A DNA stretch of 64,000 nt from Myxococcales bacterium (GTDB taxonomy: Bacteria; Myxococcota_A; Polyangia; Haliangiales; Haliangiaceae), in assembly GCA_947483555.1 (NCBI GenBank), contig CANKMW010000022.1, positions 32,194-96,193 on the forward strand, written 5' to 3'. The notes under the pieces are model-generated. The model was not told the DNA's origin. It did not search any database and worked only from the letters and a program-made list of their open reading frames with translations. Positions 55,817 to 64,000 of the stretch are shown one piece after another. Each line of letters starts with the position of its first letter. Position 1 is the stretch's first letter. A program made the position numbers and the translations under genes.

Positions 55817-56866
55817 CTAAACGGCCGGCAGCGCCACGACCAGCGTGGTCGGCGGTCGCGCGGCGGCGCGCGCGACCAACCGCGCGGGCAGGTCGTCGAG
55901 CGCGACGACCTCGACCAGGTCATCGAGTGCGAGATCGCCGCGGACGACGAGGGCCACCAGCTCCGGCACCAGGTCCGGGTGACATCCCGCGACCCCGGTC
56001 ATCGTGATCTCGGCGGCGAGCGCGGCGCCGAGGTCGGCGGCCGGCGCGTAGCTGGTGCCGGGCGCCGTGAGCACCACCACCGTCGCGCGTGGGCCGGCGG
56101 CGGCGAGCGCCGGCAGCAGGAGCTCGGGTGCGGTCACGATCACCTTGCGCGGCCGCCGTGCATCGTGGCTGGTGAGCGCGGCGATGGCCGCTGCGGCGGT
56201 GGCCGGCCCGGCAGCGGCGCCCAGTGCCGCCGCCAGCGCGGCGTCATCGGTGGCGACGTGGGCCGGCGCACCCTTGGCGGCCAGGATCGCCGCGGTCGCG
56301 CGCGCCACCGCGCCGCGGCCCCACACGATCACCGGATCGCGGGGGCCGACGCCCGCGCGGGCGTACAGCGCGTACGCGAGCGCGAGCTCGCCGCCGAGCG
56401 CCGCCGCTGCGGGCCCGGGAACGTCCATCGTGACGCGGCCCATCCCGGCCCCGCCCGCCATCCCGGCGCGCGTCGCGGGGCGCGAATCCGATGGCTCGAG
56501 CCGCACCAGCCAGCGCGCGGCGGCGGTGACCGTGGTCGCCAGCGTCCCCGGACCGTCGATGCCATGGGAGGCACCGTCGGGACAGAGCGCCGCACCGCCG
56601 CGGCGGCAACAGTCGCACTCGCCGCACGGCGCGAGGGTTGGAACCACCACCCGCGCCCCGAGCCACTCGGCGGCCGCGTTGCCGGTGGTGACCACGTTGC
56701 CGACCGCGGCCAGGCCCGGGACCCGGCCCGGGGCAGTCGCGGCCCACGGCTCGAGCGCGGCACCCTCGACGCGGACCACGACGCGACCGTCACCGGGGAC
56801 GACCGCGGGCACGCCGAGCTCGGCGAGCGCCAGGCCGGCGTCGCGGCGCCACACGCGATGCGTCAC
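55817..56866 (-). CDS. Zinc-dependent MDR-family alcohol dehydrogenase-like protein
   Basis: A 349-residue medium-chain dehydrogenase/reductase. The structural zinc-type motif is APCGECDCCRRGGAALCPDG and a Rossmann fold begins PVIVWGRGAVARATAAILAA (GxGxxA form). The N-terminal GroES-like domain is shorter and less conserved than usual; the catalytic zinc ligands are not obvious, so the reaction may differ. Related proteins include acyl-CoA and alcohol dehydrogenases; no substrate is assigned. GTG 56866 lies 4 nt after the preceding stop, so it is coupled to the hypothetical gene upstream. Confidence 0.75.
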   Translation of the reverse strand: MTHRVWRRDAGLALAELGVPAVVPGDGRVVVRVEGAALEPWAATAPGRVPGLAAVGNVVTTGNAAAEWLGARVVVPTLAPCGECDCCRRGGAALCPDGASHGIDGPGTLATTVTAAARWLVRLEPSDSRPATRAGMAGGAGMGRVTMDVPGPAAAALGGELALAYALYARAGVGPRDPVIVWGRGAVARATAAILAAKGAPAHVATDDAALAAALGAAAGPATAAAAIAALTSHDARRPRKVIVTAPELLLPALAAAGPRATVVVLTAPGTSYAPAADLGAALAAEITMTGVAGCHPDLVPELVALVVRGDLALDDLVEVVALDDLPARLVARAAARPPTTLVVALPAV

Positions 56867-56870
56867 CAGG

Positions 56871-57431
56871 TTACCTGGTGGGCGGCTTGCCGCCGCCGAC
56901 CACCGTCGAACCGTCGTCGTCGTCATCGACCACGGTCGCCGCCTGGCGACCGCCATTGATGTGGACATTGTGCGCCTCGGGCCAGGCCGCTGGCGGCGGC
57001 ACGATGCCCGGATCGGTGCCGCCCATCAGCGTGCTCTCGCGGTCGTCATCGGCGCTGGTGGTCGCGGTGGCCCTGGCCTTGGCCTTGGCGCTGTCGTCGA
57101 ACGCCATCGCGAAGTCCGGCCCCTCGGTGTCGAGGTGCCCTTCGTCGAGGACGTCGTCCTCCGCGAACTCGTCGACGTCCTCGTCGAGCGTCTGCGCCGA
57201 TGGCGGCGGCGGCATCGCTGGCACCGGACGAGCCGCATACGCCGCGGCGGCCGGGCCGCTGCTCACGGGCGGAGCTGCGTAGGTCACCGCCGGGGGCGCG
57301 TACGACGCGACGGCGGCCGGGGCCATGGTCGAGAGACGGGGGCCGTCGGCGAACAGCGGCGGTGTGCCCGGCAACCCGTTGCGGATCCGCCAGCGCTCGA
57401 GCGCGGCGGCGAGCTCCTCGTAGGGGATCAT
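56871..57431 (-). CDS. Low-complexity protein of unknown function
   Basis: A 186-residue protein beginning with a well-formed helix (IPYEELAAALERWRIRNGLP), then an Ala/Pro/Tyr-rich linker, an acidic patch (DEDVDEFAEDDVLDEG), an Ala/Lys run and a C-terminal segment with VVDDDDDGSTVVGGG. TLMGGT and STVVGG resemble phospho-Thr (FHA/kinase) motifs, so it may be a substrate of the Ser/Thr kinases; this is speculation. The start ATG 57431 is 7 nt downstream of TGGTACCGT. It is divergent from pgeF with only 39 bp between start codons. Confidence 0.62.
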   Translation of the reverse strand: MIPYEELAAALERWRIRNGLPGTPPLFADGPRLSTMAPAAVASYAPPAVTYAAPPVSSGPAAAAYAARPVPAMPPPPSAQTLDEDVDEFAEDDVLDEGHLDTEGPDFAMAFDDSAKAKARATATTSADDDRESTLMGGTDPGIVPPPAAWPEAHNVHINGGRQAATVVDDDDDGSTVVGGGKPPTR

Positions 57432-57438
57432 CACGCCG

Positions 57439-57464
57439 ACGGTACCACGGGCACATGGTAGATG
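57439..57464. promoter_or_regulatory. Back-to-back -10 boxes in a 39-bp divergent promoter
   Basis: Minus-strand TGGTACCGT (57447-57439) ends 7 nt before ATG 57431; plus-strand TGGTAGATG (57456-57464) ends 6 nt before ATG 57471. There is no room for leaders or conventional ribosome-binding sites, so both transcripts should be leaderless. Confidence 0.4.
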
Positions 57465-57470
57465 TTGAGC

Positions 57471-58241
57471 ATGGTCGACGCCATCCGCGTCCGGCGTTCG
57501 CCGCTGTTCTCCGACGGTCCCGGTGGGTTCGTCCACGGCTTCCCCGAGCGCACCGGCGGTGAATCGATCGGCTTGCGCGCGTCGCTCAACCTCGGCTACC
57601 GGTGGGGCGACGATCAGGCGCTGGTGGCGAGGAATCGTGCCCGCCTGGCCACCCACGAGGGCTTCGCGCCGACCGACCTGCAGGTCACCAAGCATGTCCA
57701 CGGCACCGCGGTGTGGTGCGTCGGGGAGCCGCTACCCGAGCCGCCCGAGTTCGACGGTCTGGTGTGCGATCGCCCGGGTCCGGTGCTGGGCGCGTTCGCC
57801 GCCGACTGCGTGCCGATTCTGTTCGGCGATCCGGTAGCCCGGGTCTGTGGCGCGGCCCATGCCGGATGGCGCGGCGCGGTCGCCGGGGTCGCCGAACGAG
57901 TGATCGAGCGGATGGTCGAACGCGGCGCGCGGGCCGCCGACGTGCGGGTCGCGCTCGGACCGTCGATCGGGCCGTGCTGCTTCGAGGTCGGCCCCGAGGT
58001 GGAGTCCGCCTTTCGCGATCGGTTCGGGGCCGTGCCCGGCATGATCGTGCCGGGTGCGAAGAAAGCGCACGTCGATCTCCGGGTCGCGCTGGTCGCATCG
58101 CTGACCCGCAGGGGCGTGCTCGCCGAGCACGTCGACGCCACGCCGCCGTGCACGCGCTGCAACCCGGAGCGCTTCTTCAGCTACCGCCGCGATGGCCTCG
58201 AAGGCGGCGTCCACATGGGCTTCATCGGGCTGCGGGCGTAA
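57471..58241 (+). CDS. pgeF: Peptidoglycan editing factor PgeF / YfiH laccase-domain protein
   Basis: A 256-residue YfiH/PgeF protein. The metal-site residues of the family are visible: His in TKHVHGTAVW, Cys in FAADCVPILF and His in GAAHAGWRGAVAG. The closing blocks GPSIGPCCFEVGPEV and RRDGLEGGVHMGFI are present too. PgeF enzymes hydrolyse misincorporated amino acids from UDP-MurNAc peptide precursors; older annotations call them polyphenol oxidases. ATG 57471 follows the TGGTAGATG box by 6 nt. Confidence 0.92.
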   Translation: MVDAIRVRRSPLFSDGPGGFVHGFPERTGGESIGLRASLNLGYRWGDDQALVARNRARLATHEGFAPTDLQVTKHVHGTAVWCVGEPLPEPPEFDGLVCDRPGPVLGAFAADCVPILFGDPVARVCGAAHAGWRGAVAGVAERVIERMVERGARAADVRVALGPSIGPCCFEVGPEVESAFRDRFGAVPGMIVPGAKKAHVDLRVALVASLTRRGVLAEHVDATPPCTRCNPERFFSYRRDGLEGGVHMGFIGLRA

Positions 58242-58244
58242 AGT
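58239..58244 (+). promoter_or_regulatory. Leaderless promoter (-10) of the Cys-rich lipoprotein/kinase-ATPase pair
   Basis: TAAAGT overlapping the pgeF stop codon, followed by exactly six bases and ATG 58251. Confidence 0.4.
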
Positions 58245-58250
58245 ACGTCC

Positions 58251-58559
58251 ATGGTTCGCCTCGCCCTGGTGCTCGCTGTGGTCGCCGCCGCATGCGGCTC
58301 ACGTTCGAAGGACGCCGACGATCCGGGTGGTGGCGGCGGTAGCCGCTGTGCCGTGGGCGAGTACGTCACGCCCGGCTGCAGCGACGAGCCCGGCGTGGTC
58401 GCCGGCTGCTACACGCGTTGCGCCGGTGTCGGGTGTCCGGATGGCACAGCCTGCGGCGCCGCGACCGTCACGCCGGCGTGTGCGATGGGCGACGGCGAGG
58501 TGGCCTGCGACGCCTGCGGCGAAGAGGTCGAGCTGTGCCTGCCGTCGGCGATCGAGTGA
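58251..58559 (+). CDS. Small Cys-rich lipoprotein
   Basis: A 102-residue lipoprotein: signal VRLALVLAVVAAACGS (lipobox AAAC, Cys near 15), a Gly linker, then nine further cysteines in about 70 residues (SRCAVG, PGCSDEP, GCYTRCAGVGCPDG, ACGAA, PACAMG, VACDACGEE, ELCLP). It is presumably a disulfide-knotted periplasmic domain. The stop overlaps the start of the kinase-ATPase gene (GTGA), suggesting that the two products work together, perhaps as an envelope sensor for the kinase. No family recognised. Confidence 0.72.
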   Translation: MVRLALVLAVVAAACGSRSKDADDPGGGGGSRCAVGEYVTPGCSDEPGVVAGCYTRCAGVGCPDGTACGAATVTPACAMGDGEVACDACGEEVELCLPSAIE

Positions 58560-61500
58560 TCGCCCGCGCCACCGCGGCCGAGCTCGGCATGCGGGGCGGG
58601 GGGCGCTTCCGGCTGGCGGCGTCGCTGGGCGCTGGTGCGATGGGCGTGGTCTGGGAGGCGGTGGATCTGGACGGCGGCGGTCGCGTCGCGCTCAAGACCA
58701 TGCCCGGCGTCGACGGCCAGGCGCTGTGGCGCTTCAAGCGCGAGTTCCGACTGCTGCGCGACCTGCGCCACGCCGGGCTGGTGGCGATGCACGAGCTGGT
58801 GCGCGACGAGGTCGGCTGGTTCTTCACCATGGAGCGCGTCGACGGCGTGCCGTTCGTCGAGCACGTCGCGCCCGACCGCGTCTCGGTGACGCGCGCCGAC
58901 AGCGTCGACGACGACGCGCCGCACGCCACGGGGCCGGGCGAGGCCGCGGCGGCGTCGTCGAGACCACTCGACGCGGCGCGGGTCCGCGACGCCATCGGCC
59001 GGTTGGCCGACGCGCTGGAGCACCTGCACGCGGTCGGACTGGTGCATCGCGACATCAAGCCGTCGAACGTGCTGGTGGAGCCGGGCGGACGGGTCGTGGT
59101 GCTCGATTTCGGCCTCACGATCGAGGCGCTGCGCGCCGGCCGCGGCGGGACGCTGGCCTACATGGCGCCCGAGCAGCACCGCGGCGCACCGCTGACCGGC
59201 GCCGTCGATCTGTTTGCGGTCGGCGTGATGCTTCACCAGAGCCTCACCGGCCGGGTCCCGTTCTGGGCCGACCTCGCCGCCGAGATGGTGGTCGCCAAGG
59301 AGCGCGGCGCGACGCCGCTGCTCGACGAGGCCCGCGACGTCGACGACGAGCTGGCCGATCTGTGCCGGGGCCTGCTCGCGCCTGACCCCGCCGCGCGGCC
59401 GACCGCGGGTGAGCTGGGGCGTCGCGTCGGCCGGCGCCGGCCGACGATCGGCCCGCTGCGCCCGGGGCGCATGGTGGGGCGGGCGGCCGAGCTGGCTGCG
59501 CTCGACCAGGTGCGCGCGGCCGTCGGCGCCAGTGGTGCGACGCGCGCGGTGGCGGTGATCGGGGAAGCCGGCATCGGCAAGACCGCGCTCGTCGACCACT
59601 TCGTGCACCGCGCGGCCGCCGACGGAGCGTTGGTCCTGGTGGCGCGGTGCTCGGAGCGCGAGCGGGTCCCGTTTCGCGCCGTCGACGGGCTGGTCGACGA
59701 TCTCGCCCAGTGGCTCGGATCGTTGCCGGCGGCCGATCGCGCTCCGATGCTGACCGCGGACTGTGCGCTGCTCGGCGCTGCGTTCCCGGTCATGGCGGCC
59801 CACGCGTCGTCCGAGCCGCCCGCGATCGCCGTGCCGCGCGAGCGCCGCGAGCGGATGTTCGCCGCCTTCCGGGGCCTGCTCGCCGCCGCGGCCGCGCGCA
59901 CGCCGACGATCGTGTGGCTCGACGACGCCCAGTGGGCCGATGACGACTCGATCGCGCTCTTGATCGCCGCCTTGAGTCCACCCGCGTCGCCGCTCTTGCT
60001 GGTCATCGGTACGCGCGACGCGCCGCCGCCGTGGCTGCCGGTCGCGGCCGAGCCGATCACGCTCGGACCGTTGTCGGCGGCCGACGCCACCGAGCTGGTG
60101 CGGGCGCTGGCGCCGGAGCTCGACGCCGCGCGCCTGGTCCAGGCCGCGGCCGGCCATCCGCTCTACCTGGCCGAGCTGGCCGGGTCCGGCAGCGGCGGCG
60201 GCGCGACGGCCAGCCTCGCCGAGCTCCTGAGCCGTCACGTCACCGCGCTGACCGACGAGACGCGCGGCGTCCTCGAGCGGATCGCGGTCGCCGGTGGTCC
60301 GCTCCGCCGCGAGGTGCTGGCCGAGGCTGCGGGCGACGAGGTCGCGCTGGGGGCGGCGCTGTCGACCCTGCGCCGGCAACGCCTGGTGGTCAGCGCGCCG
60401 TATCGGGGCGCGGTCGCGTTCGACGTCTTCCACGCTCGGGTGCGCGACGTGGTGGCGTCCGCGCTCGACCCGGGCCGGCGCCACCGGCACCACGCCGCGC
60501 TGGCGGCTGCGGTCGAGCGCCGCGACCCCGCCGACGTCGAGGCCCTGGCGACCCACTGGGAAGGCGCGGGCGAGCCCGGTCGTGCGTTCGACCACGCGGT
60601 CGCGGCGGCCCGCGCTGCCGACACTGCGCTCGCGTTCGAGCGCGCGGCGCGCTGGTATCGGCGTGCGCTCGGGCTGGGCGAGCGCGCCGGCGTGGCGGTG
60701 CACCGCGTCGGCGCCGTGTGCGCCGACCTCGGCGCCGTGTGCGCCGACCTCGGCGCCGCGCTGGCCAACCTCGGCCGTGGACTCGAGGCCGCGGCCGCCT
60801 TCGAGCGCGCCGCCGATGCCGCCGCCGATCGTGACGCCGCCGCGGCCGCCGAGCTGCGTCGCCGCGCCGCCGAGCAGTTGCTCCTGTCGGGCCACATCGG
60901 GCGCGGTCTGGCGCTCTTGCACGGCGAGCTGCGGGCGGTCGGACTGGCCCCGCCGCCGACCGGCCGCCGGGCGCTGTTCGCGCTGGCGCGCGCGCGCCTC
61001 GCCGCTCGCCGGATCGACCTCGAAGCGGCGTTGCCGGCGGCGAGCGACGACGCCATCACGCGGCGCCGGATCGATACCTCGTGGTCGGTGGCCCAGGGCC
61101 TGGTGCTGGTCGATACCTTCGCCGGCGCGGTGGGGCAGAGCCAGCACCTGACGCTCGCGATGCGCGCTGGCGAACCCTACCGGGCGGCGCGTGCGCTGGC
61201 GCTCGAGGCCAGCTACCTGGCGGCGATGCGCGGTGGTGCCGACCGATCGGATCGCGCGCTGGCGGCGGCGGCGCGGGCGGCGCGGCTGTGCGAGGACCCG
61301 CACCCCGGCGCGCTGGTCGCGGTCGCCGACTCGGTCGGGGCGTACTTCCGCGGCCGCTACGCCGACGGGCTGCGCCTGGGCGCCGCCGCCGAGGAGGTCC
61401 TCACCACGCGGTGCGCCGGCGCGGTGTGGGAGCTCGGCGTGGTCCGCCACCACATGCTGCTCGATCTGGTCTACATGGGCGAGATGGCGGAGGCGCGCCG

Positions 61501-62209
61501 CCGGCTGGCGGTGCTGCTGGCGGATGCGCGCGGGCGCGGCGATCGCTACGCCGAGATCTACTTGCGCACCGGCGTCGCGCCGTTCTGCGCCCTGGTCGAG
61601 GGCGACGCCCGCGCCTGCCGCGATGGCGCGCTGGCGGCGGTCGCCGAGTGGGCGCAGCCGCGCTGGGTGGTGCAGACCTACGCCGCGTTGATGGCGGTGG
61701 TGCAGGGCCATCTCTACGACGGTGACGGCGACGCCGCGGCGGCGGAGCTGGCGGCGCGCTGGCCGGCGCTGGCCCGCTCGCTCTTGCTCGGCGTCTCGCT
61801 GGTGCGGGTCGAAGCCTGGCGCCTGCGCGCGCGGGTGGCGCTGACGCGGGCGGCCGGGTCACGTGGCCTGGCCCGCCACCGCCACGGCTTCGCCGCGGCG
61901 CGCGCCATCCGCGTCATGGCCGCCGAGCCCGGCGTGCCGGCCCAGCCGTTCGCGCTGCTGTCCCGCGCCGGGCTGGCCAGCGTGCGCGGCGACGACGACG
62001 GCGCGCGGCGCGGGCTGGAGCGCGCGGCGCTGGCCTTCGATGGCGCCGACATGCGGCTCATGGCCGCCTGCGCGCGCCGCCGCCACGGCATGCTGGTCGG
62101 CGGCGCGGCGGGGGCAGCGGAGATCGCGGCCGCGGATGCGTGGATGCAGGCGCAGACGATCGCGGACCCGGCGCGGATGACGGCGTGTCTGGCGCCAGGG
62201 CCGGCCTGA
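58556..62209 (+). CDS. Ser/Thr kinase fused to AAA/NACHT-like ATPase and TPR-like region
   Basis: A 1217-residue protein. The kinase domain (about 15-285) has LGAGAMGVVWEA, ALKTM, HRDIKPSN, VLDFGLTI and GTLAYMAPEQ, all intact. An ATPase domain begins MVGRAAELAALDQV, with Walker A IGEAGIGKTALV and Walker B TIVWLDDAQWADDDS (about 305-600), as in PknK/MalT-like regulators. The last 600 residues are Ala-rich helical repeats of TPR type. No DNA-binding domain or TM segment is seen. The GTG start overlaps the upstream lipoprotein stop. It contains an in-frame 21-bp tandem duplication (residues about 719-732). Confidence 0.92.
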   Translation: MIARATAAELGMRGGGRFRLAASLGAGAMGVVWEAVDLDGGGRVALKTMPGVDGQALWRFKREFRLLRDLRHAGLVAMHELVRDEVGWFFTMERVDGVPFVEHVAPDRVSVTRADSVDDDAPHATGPGEAAAASSRPLDAARVRDAIGRLADALEHLHAVGLVHRDIKPSNVLVEPGGRVVVLDFGLTIEALRAGRGGTLAYMAPEQHRGAPLTGAVDLFAVGVMLHQSLTGRVPFWADLAAEMVVAKERGATPLLDEARDVDDELADLCRGLLAPDPAARPTAGELGRRVGRRRPTIGPLRPGRMVGRAAELAALDQVRAAVGASGATRAVAVIGEAGIGKTALVDHFVHRAAADGALVLVARCSERERVPFRAVDGLVDDLAQWLGSLPAADRAPMLTADCALLGAAFPVMAAHASSEPPAIAVPRERRERMFAAFRGLLAAAAARTPTIVWLDDAQWADDDSIALLIAALSPPASPLLLVIGTRDAPPPWLPVAAEPITLGPLSAADATELVRALAPELDAARLVQAAAGHPLYLAELAGSGSGGGATASLAELLSRHVTALTDETRGVLERIAVAGGPLRREVLAEAAGDEVALGAALSTLRRQRLVVSAPYRGAVAFDVFHARVRDVVASALDPGRRHRHHAALAAAVERRDPADVEALATHWEGAGEPGRAFDHAVAAARAADTALAFERAARWYRRALGLGERAGVAVHRVGAVCADLGAVCADLGAALANLGRGLEAAAAFERAADAAADRDAAAAAELRRRAAEQLLLSGHIGRGLALLHGELRAVGLAPPPTGRRALFALARARLAARRIDLEAALPAASDDAITRRRIDTSWSVAQGLVLVDTFAGAVGQSQHLTLAMRAGEPYRAARALALEASYLAAMRGGADRSDRALAAAARAARLCEDPHPGALVAVADSVGAYFRGRYADGLRLGAAAEEVLTTRCAGAVWELGVVRHHMLLDLVYMGEMAEARRRLAVLLADARGRGDRYAEIYLRTGVAPFCALVEGDARACRDGALAAVAEWAQPRWVVQTYAALMAVVQGHLYDGDGDAAAAELAARWPALARSLLLGVSLVRVEAWRLRARVALTRAAGSRGLARHRHGFAAARAIRVMAAEPGVPAQPFALLSRAGLASVRGDDDGARRGLERAALAFDGADMRLMAACARRRHGMLVGGAAGAAEIAAADAWMQAQTIADPARMTACLAPGPA
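60711..60752 (+). repeat. Exact 21-bp tandem duplication inside the kinase-ATPase gene
   Basis: Two identical 21-bp copies (60711-60731, 60732-60752) encode AVCADLG twice in the helical-repeat region. The exact identity indicates a recent slippage event that preserved the frame. Confidence 0.85.
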
Positions 62210-62222
62210 GGGCTCCAGCAGC

Positions 62223-62238
62223 GCGTCCTCGCGGACGC
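62223..62238. terminator. Small hairpin between convergent genes
   Basis: GCGTCC-TCGC-GGACGC, six-bp stem in the 33-bp gap between the kinase-ATPase and DUF4157 stops. No T-run; possibly a bidirectional end. Confidence 0.3.
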
Positions 62239-62242
62239 CGCG

Positions 62243-63976
62243 TCAGATCCAGCTATTGTCGCTGACGGTGTTCTCGCGGCCGGTCTCCTCGATCGTGACG
62301 GCACCACCGTCGGAGGCCCACGCCTTGACCAGGATGCCGAGATAGGTCTTGGACCCGTCCCAGGTCCATTCGGTCTTGAAGCTCAGGTCCTTGGTCTTCT
62401 CGCTCGGGGCCATGCTGCCACCCACGACCGTGACGACCAGACGATCACCATACCCCGTCGACCAGCCATCGCCCTGGGTGAGCTCGACGTTGCGGAAGAT
62501 CCGGGCGTAGACCTGCTTGCCCTGAAGGCCGCTCTCCTTCACGCCGGCGATCTCGAGCGCCGCTTTGGAAAACGCGAGCTTGGTCGCGATCGATGTCGCG
62601 GTTGAAGTGACCTTGAGCTTGCCGACCGTTCCGGTCCAATCTTCGCTGGCCGAACCGCTGTCCGACCACGTGAACGTCTTCGTGGCAGTCTGCTCCTGGG
62701 CGTCGAGGGTTGCCCGGATCTTTTCTTCAACGCCCATCGCCAGCGCCTTGTCGATCAGAGAGTCGATGCTCGGCATCGCCCGGGCGCCGCCATACGACGC
62801 GTCACCATGCTTGCTCGAGGTCTCGACGTCGCCGCCCAGGATGCCAGCGGTCGGAAGCGTTGACGTGATCGCCGTCTCCTTGGTGGTCGTGCTGCCGGGC
62901 GCCGACGTCATGTGTTGAGACGCCCAGATCGCGACGGCGTCGTTGATCAGCCAGACCAGCGCGAGCATCTCGAGTTCCTTGGTTGTCGATTCGGCCCGTA
63001 GGTTGTTGGCCGTGAAGCTCTGCACGCCGCTTTCGCCGGGTGCGATTGCCCCGCCGATCGTGCCGATTCCCTGGGCGGCGCCAGCCAGGTTGGCCGCGAT
63101 CTCGTGCGCGGCGGCCGTGGCCGCGGCATCGGCAACCGCGGGCGCGGCGGCGGCAGCGGCGGCGGGGGCGGCGGCAGCCACGGCGGCGACGGGAGTTCGC
63201 TGGACCGCGGTGCTGTTGGCGTCGACGGTAGAAGCGCCCAGTAGCTCCGCCGCGCTCTCGCCGCGCACCACCGCGCCGGCGACCGCGTCGGCGTGTTGCT
63301 CGTACTCGTCGCCGTCCTGACCGACGGCGCCCTTCAAGCTGACGCCCTGGCGCTGCTGCACGACGTGGGTGGCCTCGTGGGCGGCCAGGAACAGATCGGG
63401 TTGGTGCGCGAACGCGACGTCGTTGCCGGTCGCGTACGCGTGGGCGCCGATCGCGCTCGAGGCCTCGGCGGCGGCCCCGCCCACGTGGGCGCGCACGCCG
63501 CTGACGTCGTGGGGACCGAAGGCGCGCTGGATGGTTTCGAGGTGCGGCAGCGTCTGGCCGCCGCCGGCGACACCAGCGGCGGCATGGGCGCCGATCGCGT
63601 CGTCGGACAGGCCGGTGTGGGTGTCGGCCTTGCGCTGTACCGGCATCGGCGCCAGGGCAGCGAACGACTCGTCGATCGATGCGGCGGGGCCGCCGAGGAA
63701 GCCCATCGCCCCGGCCAGGTCGTGCTCCTGCCGGGCACGCTGCACGGCGGCGGCTGCGGGATCGATGTCGCGCTGAACCGCCGGCGCGGTCGGGCCTGCC
63801 GGCGCGCCACGCACCATGCGCTGGGTCAACGTTCGCTTGCCGGGCGCCCCCCGACTATGTAGTGGCGGTGGTGTCAAGCGCAGATCTTCGCCCGTGGGCG
63901 GTTCCGTCTTCGGAGTCGCCTCGTCGATCGTCCCAGGGGCGGGCTGTCCAGGAAGGTAGGTGTCGGGCTGTCGCAC
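62243..63976 (-). CDS. eCIS core (DUF4157) domain protein with HExxH motif, possibly 5' partial
   Basis: At least 577 residues. Residues about 45-53 (GKRTLTQRM) and repeated VQR motifs are typical of the N-termini of eCIS-linked DUF4157 proteins. The DUF4157 domain (about 145-245) includes [34 protein letters not shown] and the zinc-protease-like [20 protein letters not shown] (HEATH). An Ala-rich segment follows, then a C-terminal domain of about 250 residues that I do not recognise and which may be an effector part. The frame remains open upstream of the GTG at 63976 to the window edge, so the true start may lie outside. DUF4157 proteins commonly lie next to extracellular contractile injection system genes. 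Confidence 0.8.
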   Translation of the reverse strand: MRQPDTYLPGQPAPGTIDEATPKTEPPTGEDLRLTPPPLHSRGAPGKRTLTQRMVRGAPAGPTAPAVQRDIDPAAAAVQRARQEHDLAGAMGFLGGPAASIDESFAALAPMPVQRKADTHTGLSDDAIGAHAAAGVAGGGQTLPHLETIQRAFGPHDVSGVRAHVGGAAAEASSAIGAHAYATGNDVAFAHQPDLFLAAHEATHVVQQRQGVSLKGAVGQDGDEYEQHADAVAGAVVRGESAAELLGASTVDANSTAVQRTPVAAVAAAAPAAAAAAAPAVADAAATAAAHEIAANLAGAAQGIGTIGGAIAPGESGVQSFTANNLRAESTTKELEMLALVWLINDAVAIWASQHMTSAPGSTTTKETAITSTLPTAGILGGDVETSSKHGDASYGGARAMPSIDSLIDKALAMGVEEKIRATLDAQEQTATKTFTWSDSGSASEDWTGTVGKLKVTSTATSIATKLAFSKAALEIAGVKESGLQGKQVYARIFRNVELTQGDGWSTGYGDRLVVTVVGGSMAPSEKTKDLSFKTEWTWDGSKTYLGILVKAWASDGGAVTIEETGRENTVSDNSWI

Positions 63977-64000
63977 TCGACTATTCGCGCTCGCTGGCGC

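Noticed and set aside
55817..56866. Assignment to a specific acyl-CoA or cyclohexene-carbonyl-CoA dehydrogenase
   Set aside because: Only the structural zinc motif and Rossmann fold are clear; substrate-defining residues could not be recognised.
58409..61711. Open frame of about 1100 codons on the minus strand
   Set aside because: Antisense shadow of the kinase-ATPase gene, whose kinase and Walker motifs are clear on the plus strand.

Overview
The window is very GC-rich with tightly packed genes on both strands, many ATGA, GTGA or TGATG start/stop overlaps and very short gaps. The gene content points to a myxobacterium-like organism (phylum Myxococcota, most likely near Haliangium/Kofleriaceae). 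It has three Hanks-type kinase proteins (one a pseudokinase, one fused to an ATPase/TPR regulator), two NtrC-type sigma-54 activators with their sensor kinases, a hybrid kinase, a PilZ protein, numerous lipoproteins, a CFI-box-like sorting region and an eCIS-type DUF4157 protein. The taxonomic placement is an inference; no rRNA or other taxonomic marker was compared.

Left part (1-19 kb). speD overlaps a DUF4178 gene that runs off the left edge. A leftward cluster follows in transcription order: fusion protein with FN3/CFI-box-like and beta-barrel parts (8287-6140), truA, ECF sigma factor, cysteine-free anti-sigma candidate, TPR-like lipoprotein, two paralogous Cys-rich lipoproteins, and a FadL-like barrel. 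Next comes a MoxR-DUF58-TgpA transglutaminase module, a BAX-inhibitor-1 membrane protein, a lipoprotein, and a tetR-etfB-etfA operon. The TetR start codon is covered by an 18-bp palindrome with the same half-sites as Bacillus FadR operators. Two thioredoxin-fold envelope genes are divergent from it.

Middle (19-44 kb). A kinase, a TPR protein and a giant lipoprotein form one operon. The giant lipoprotein has 11 Calx-beta-like repeats, an IPT/TIG-like domain and an Asp-box propeller, and is broken by one frameshift at about 19462. Then come prfA and rpmE, a metallophosphoesterase, a divergent Rho paralogue whose catalytic Glu is replaced by Leu, an acylphosphatase, an HK/NtrC pair, a large hybrid kinase, selA, a ParA/MinD-J-like-RodZ-HTH fusion, a small conserved-looking protein and an RluD-type synthase.

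Right part (44-64 kb). A solute-binding protein/HK/NtrC operon has no transporter genes. It is followed by yicC-gmk, a lipoprotein, a bifunctional rel, a 58-residue basic protein overlapping the rel tail, PilZ, a zinc-ribbon pseudokinase, an MDR oxidoreductase, pgeF, a Cys-rich lipoprotein coupled to a 1217-residue kinase-ATPase, and a DUF4157/eCIS-core protein at the right edge.

A cross-cutting signal is a TGnTAnnnT-like box ending 6-10 nt before many start codons that lack a Shine-Dalgarno sequence. This is the geometry expected for leaderless mRNAs. No rRNA, tRNA, CRISPR array, IS element or attachment site was found. No stretch over 300 bases lacks a gene; the longest gaps are 55602-55816 (an inverted repeat) and 49629-49806 (a weak hairpin and a promoter candidate).
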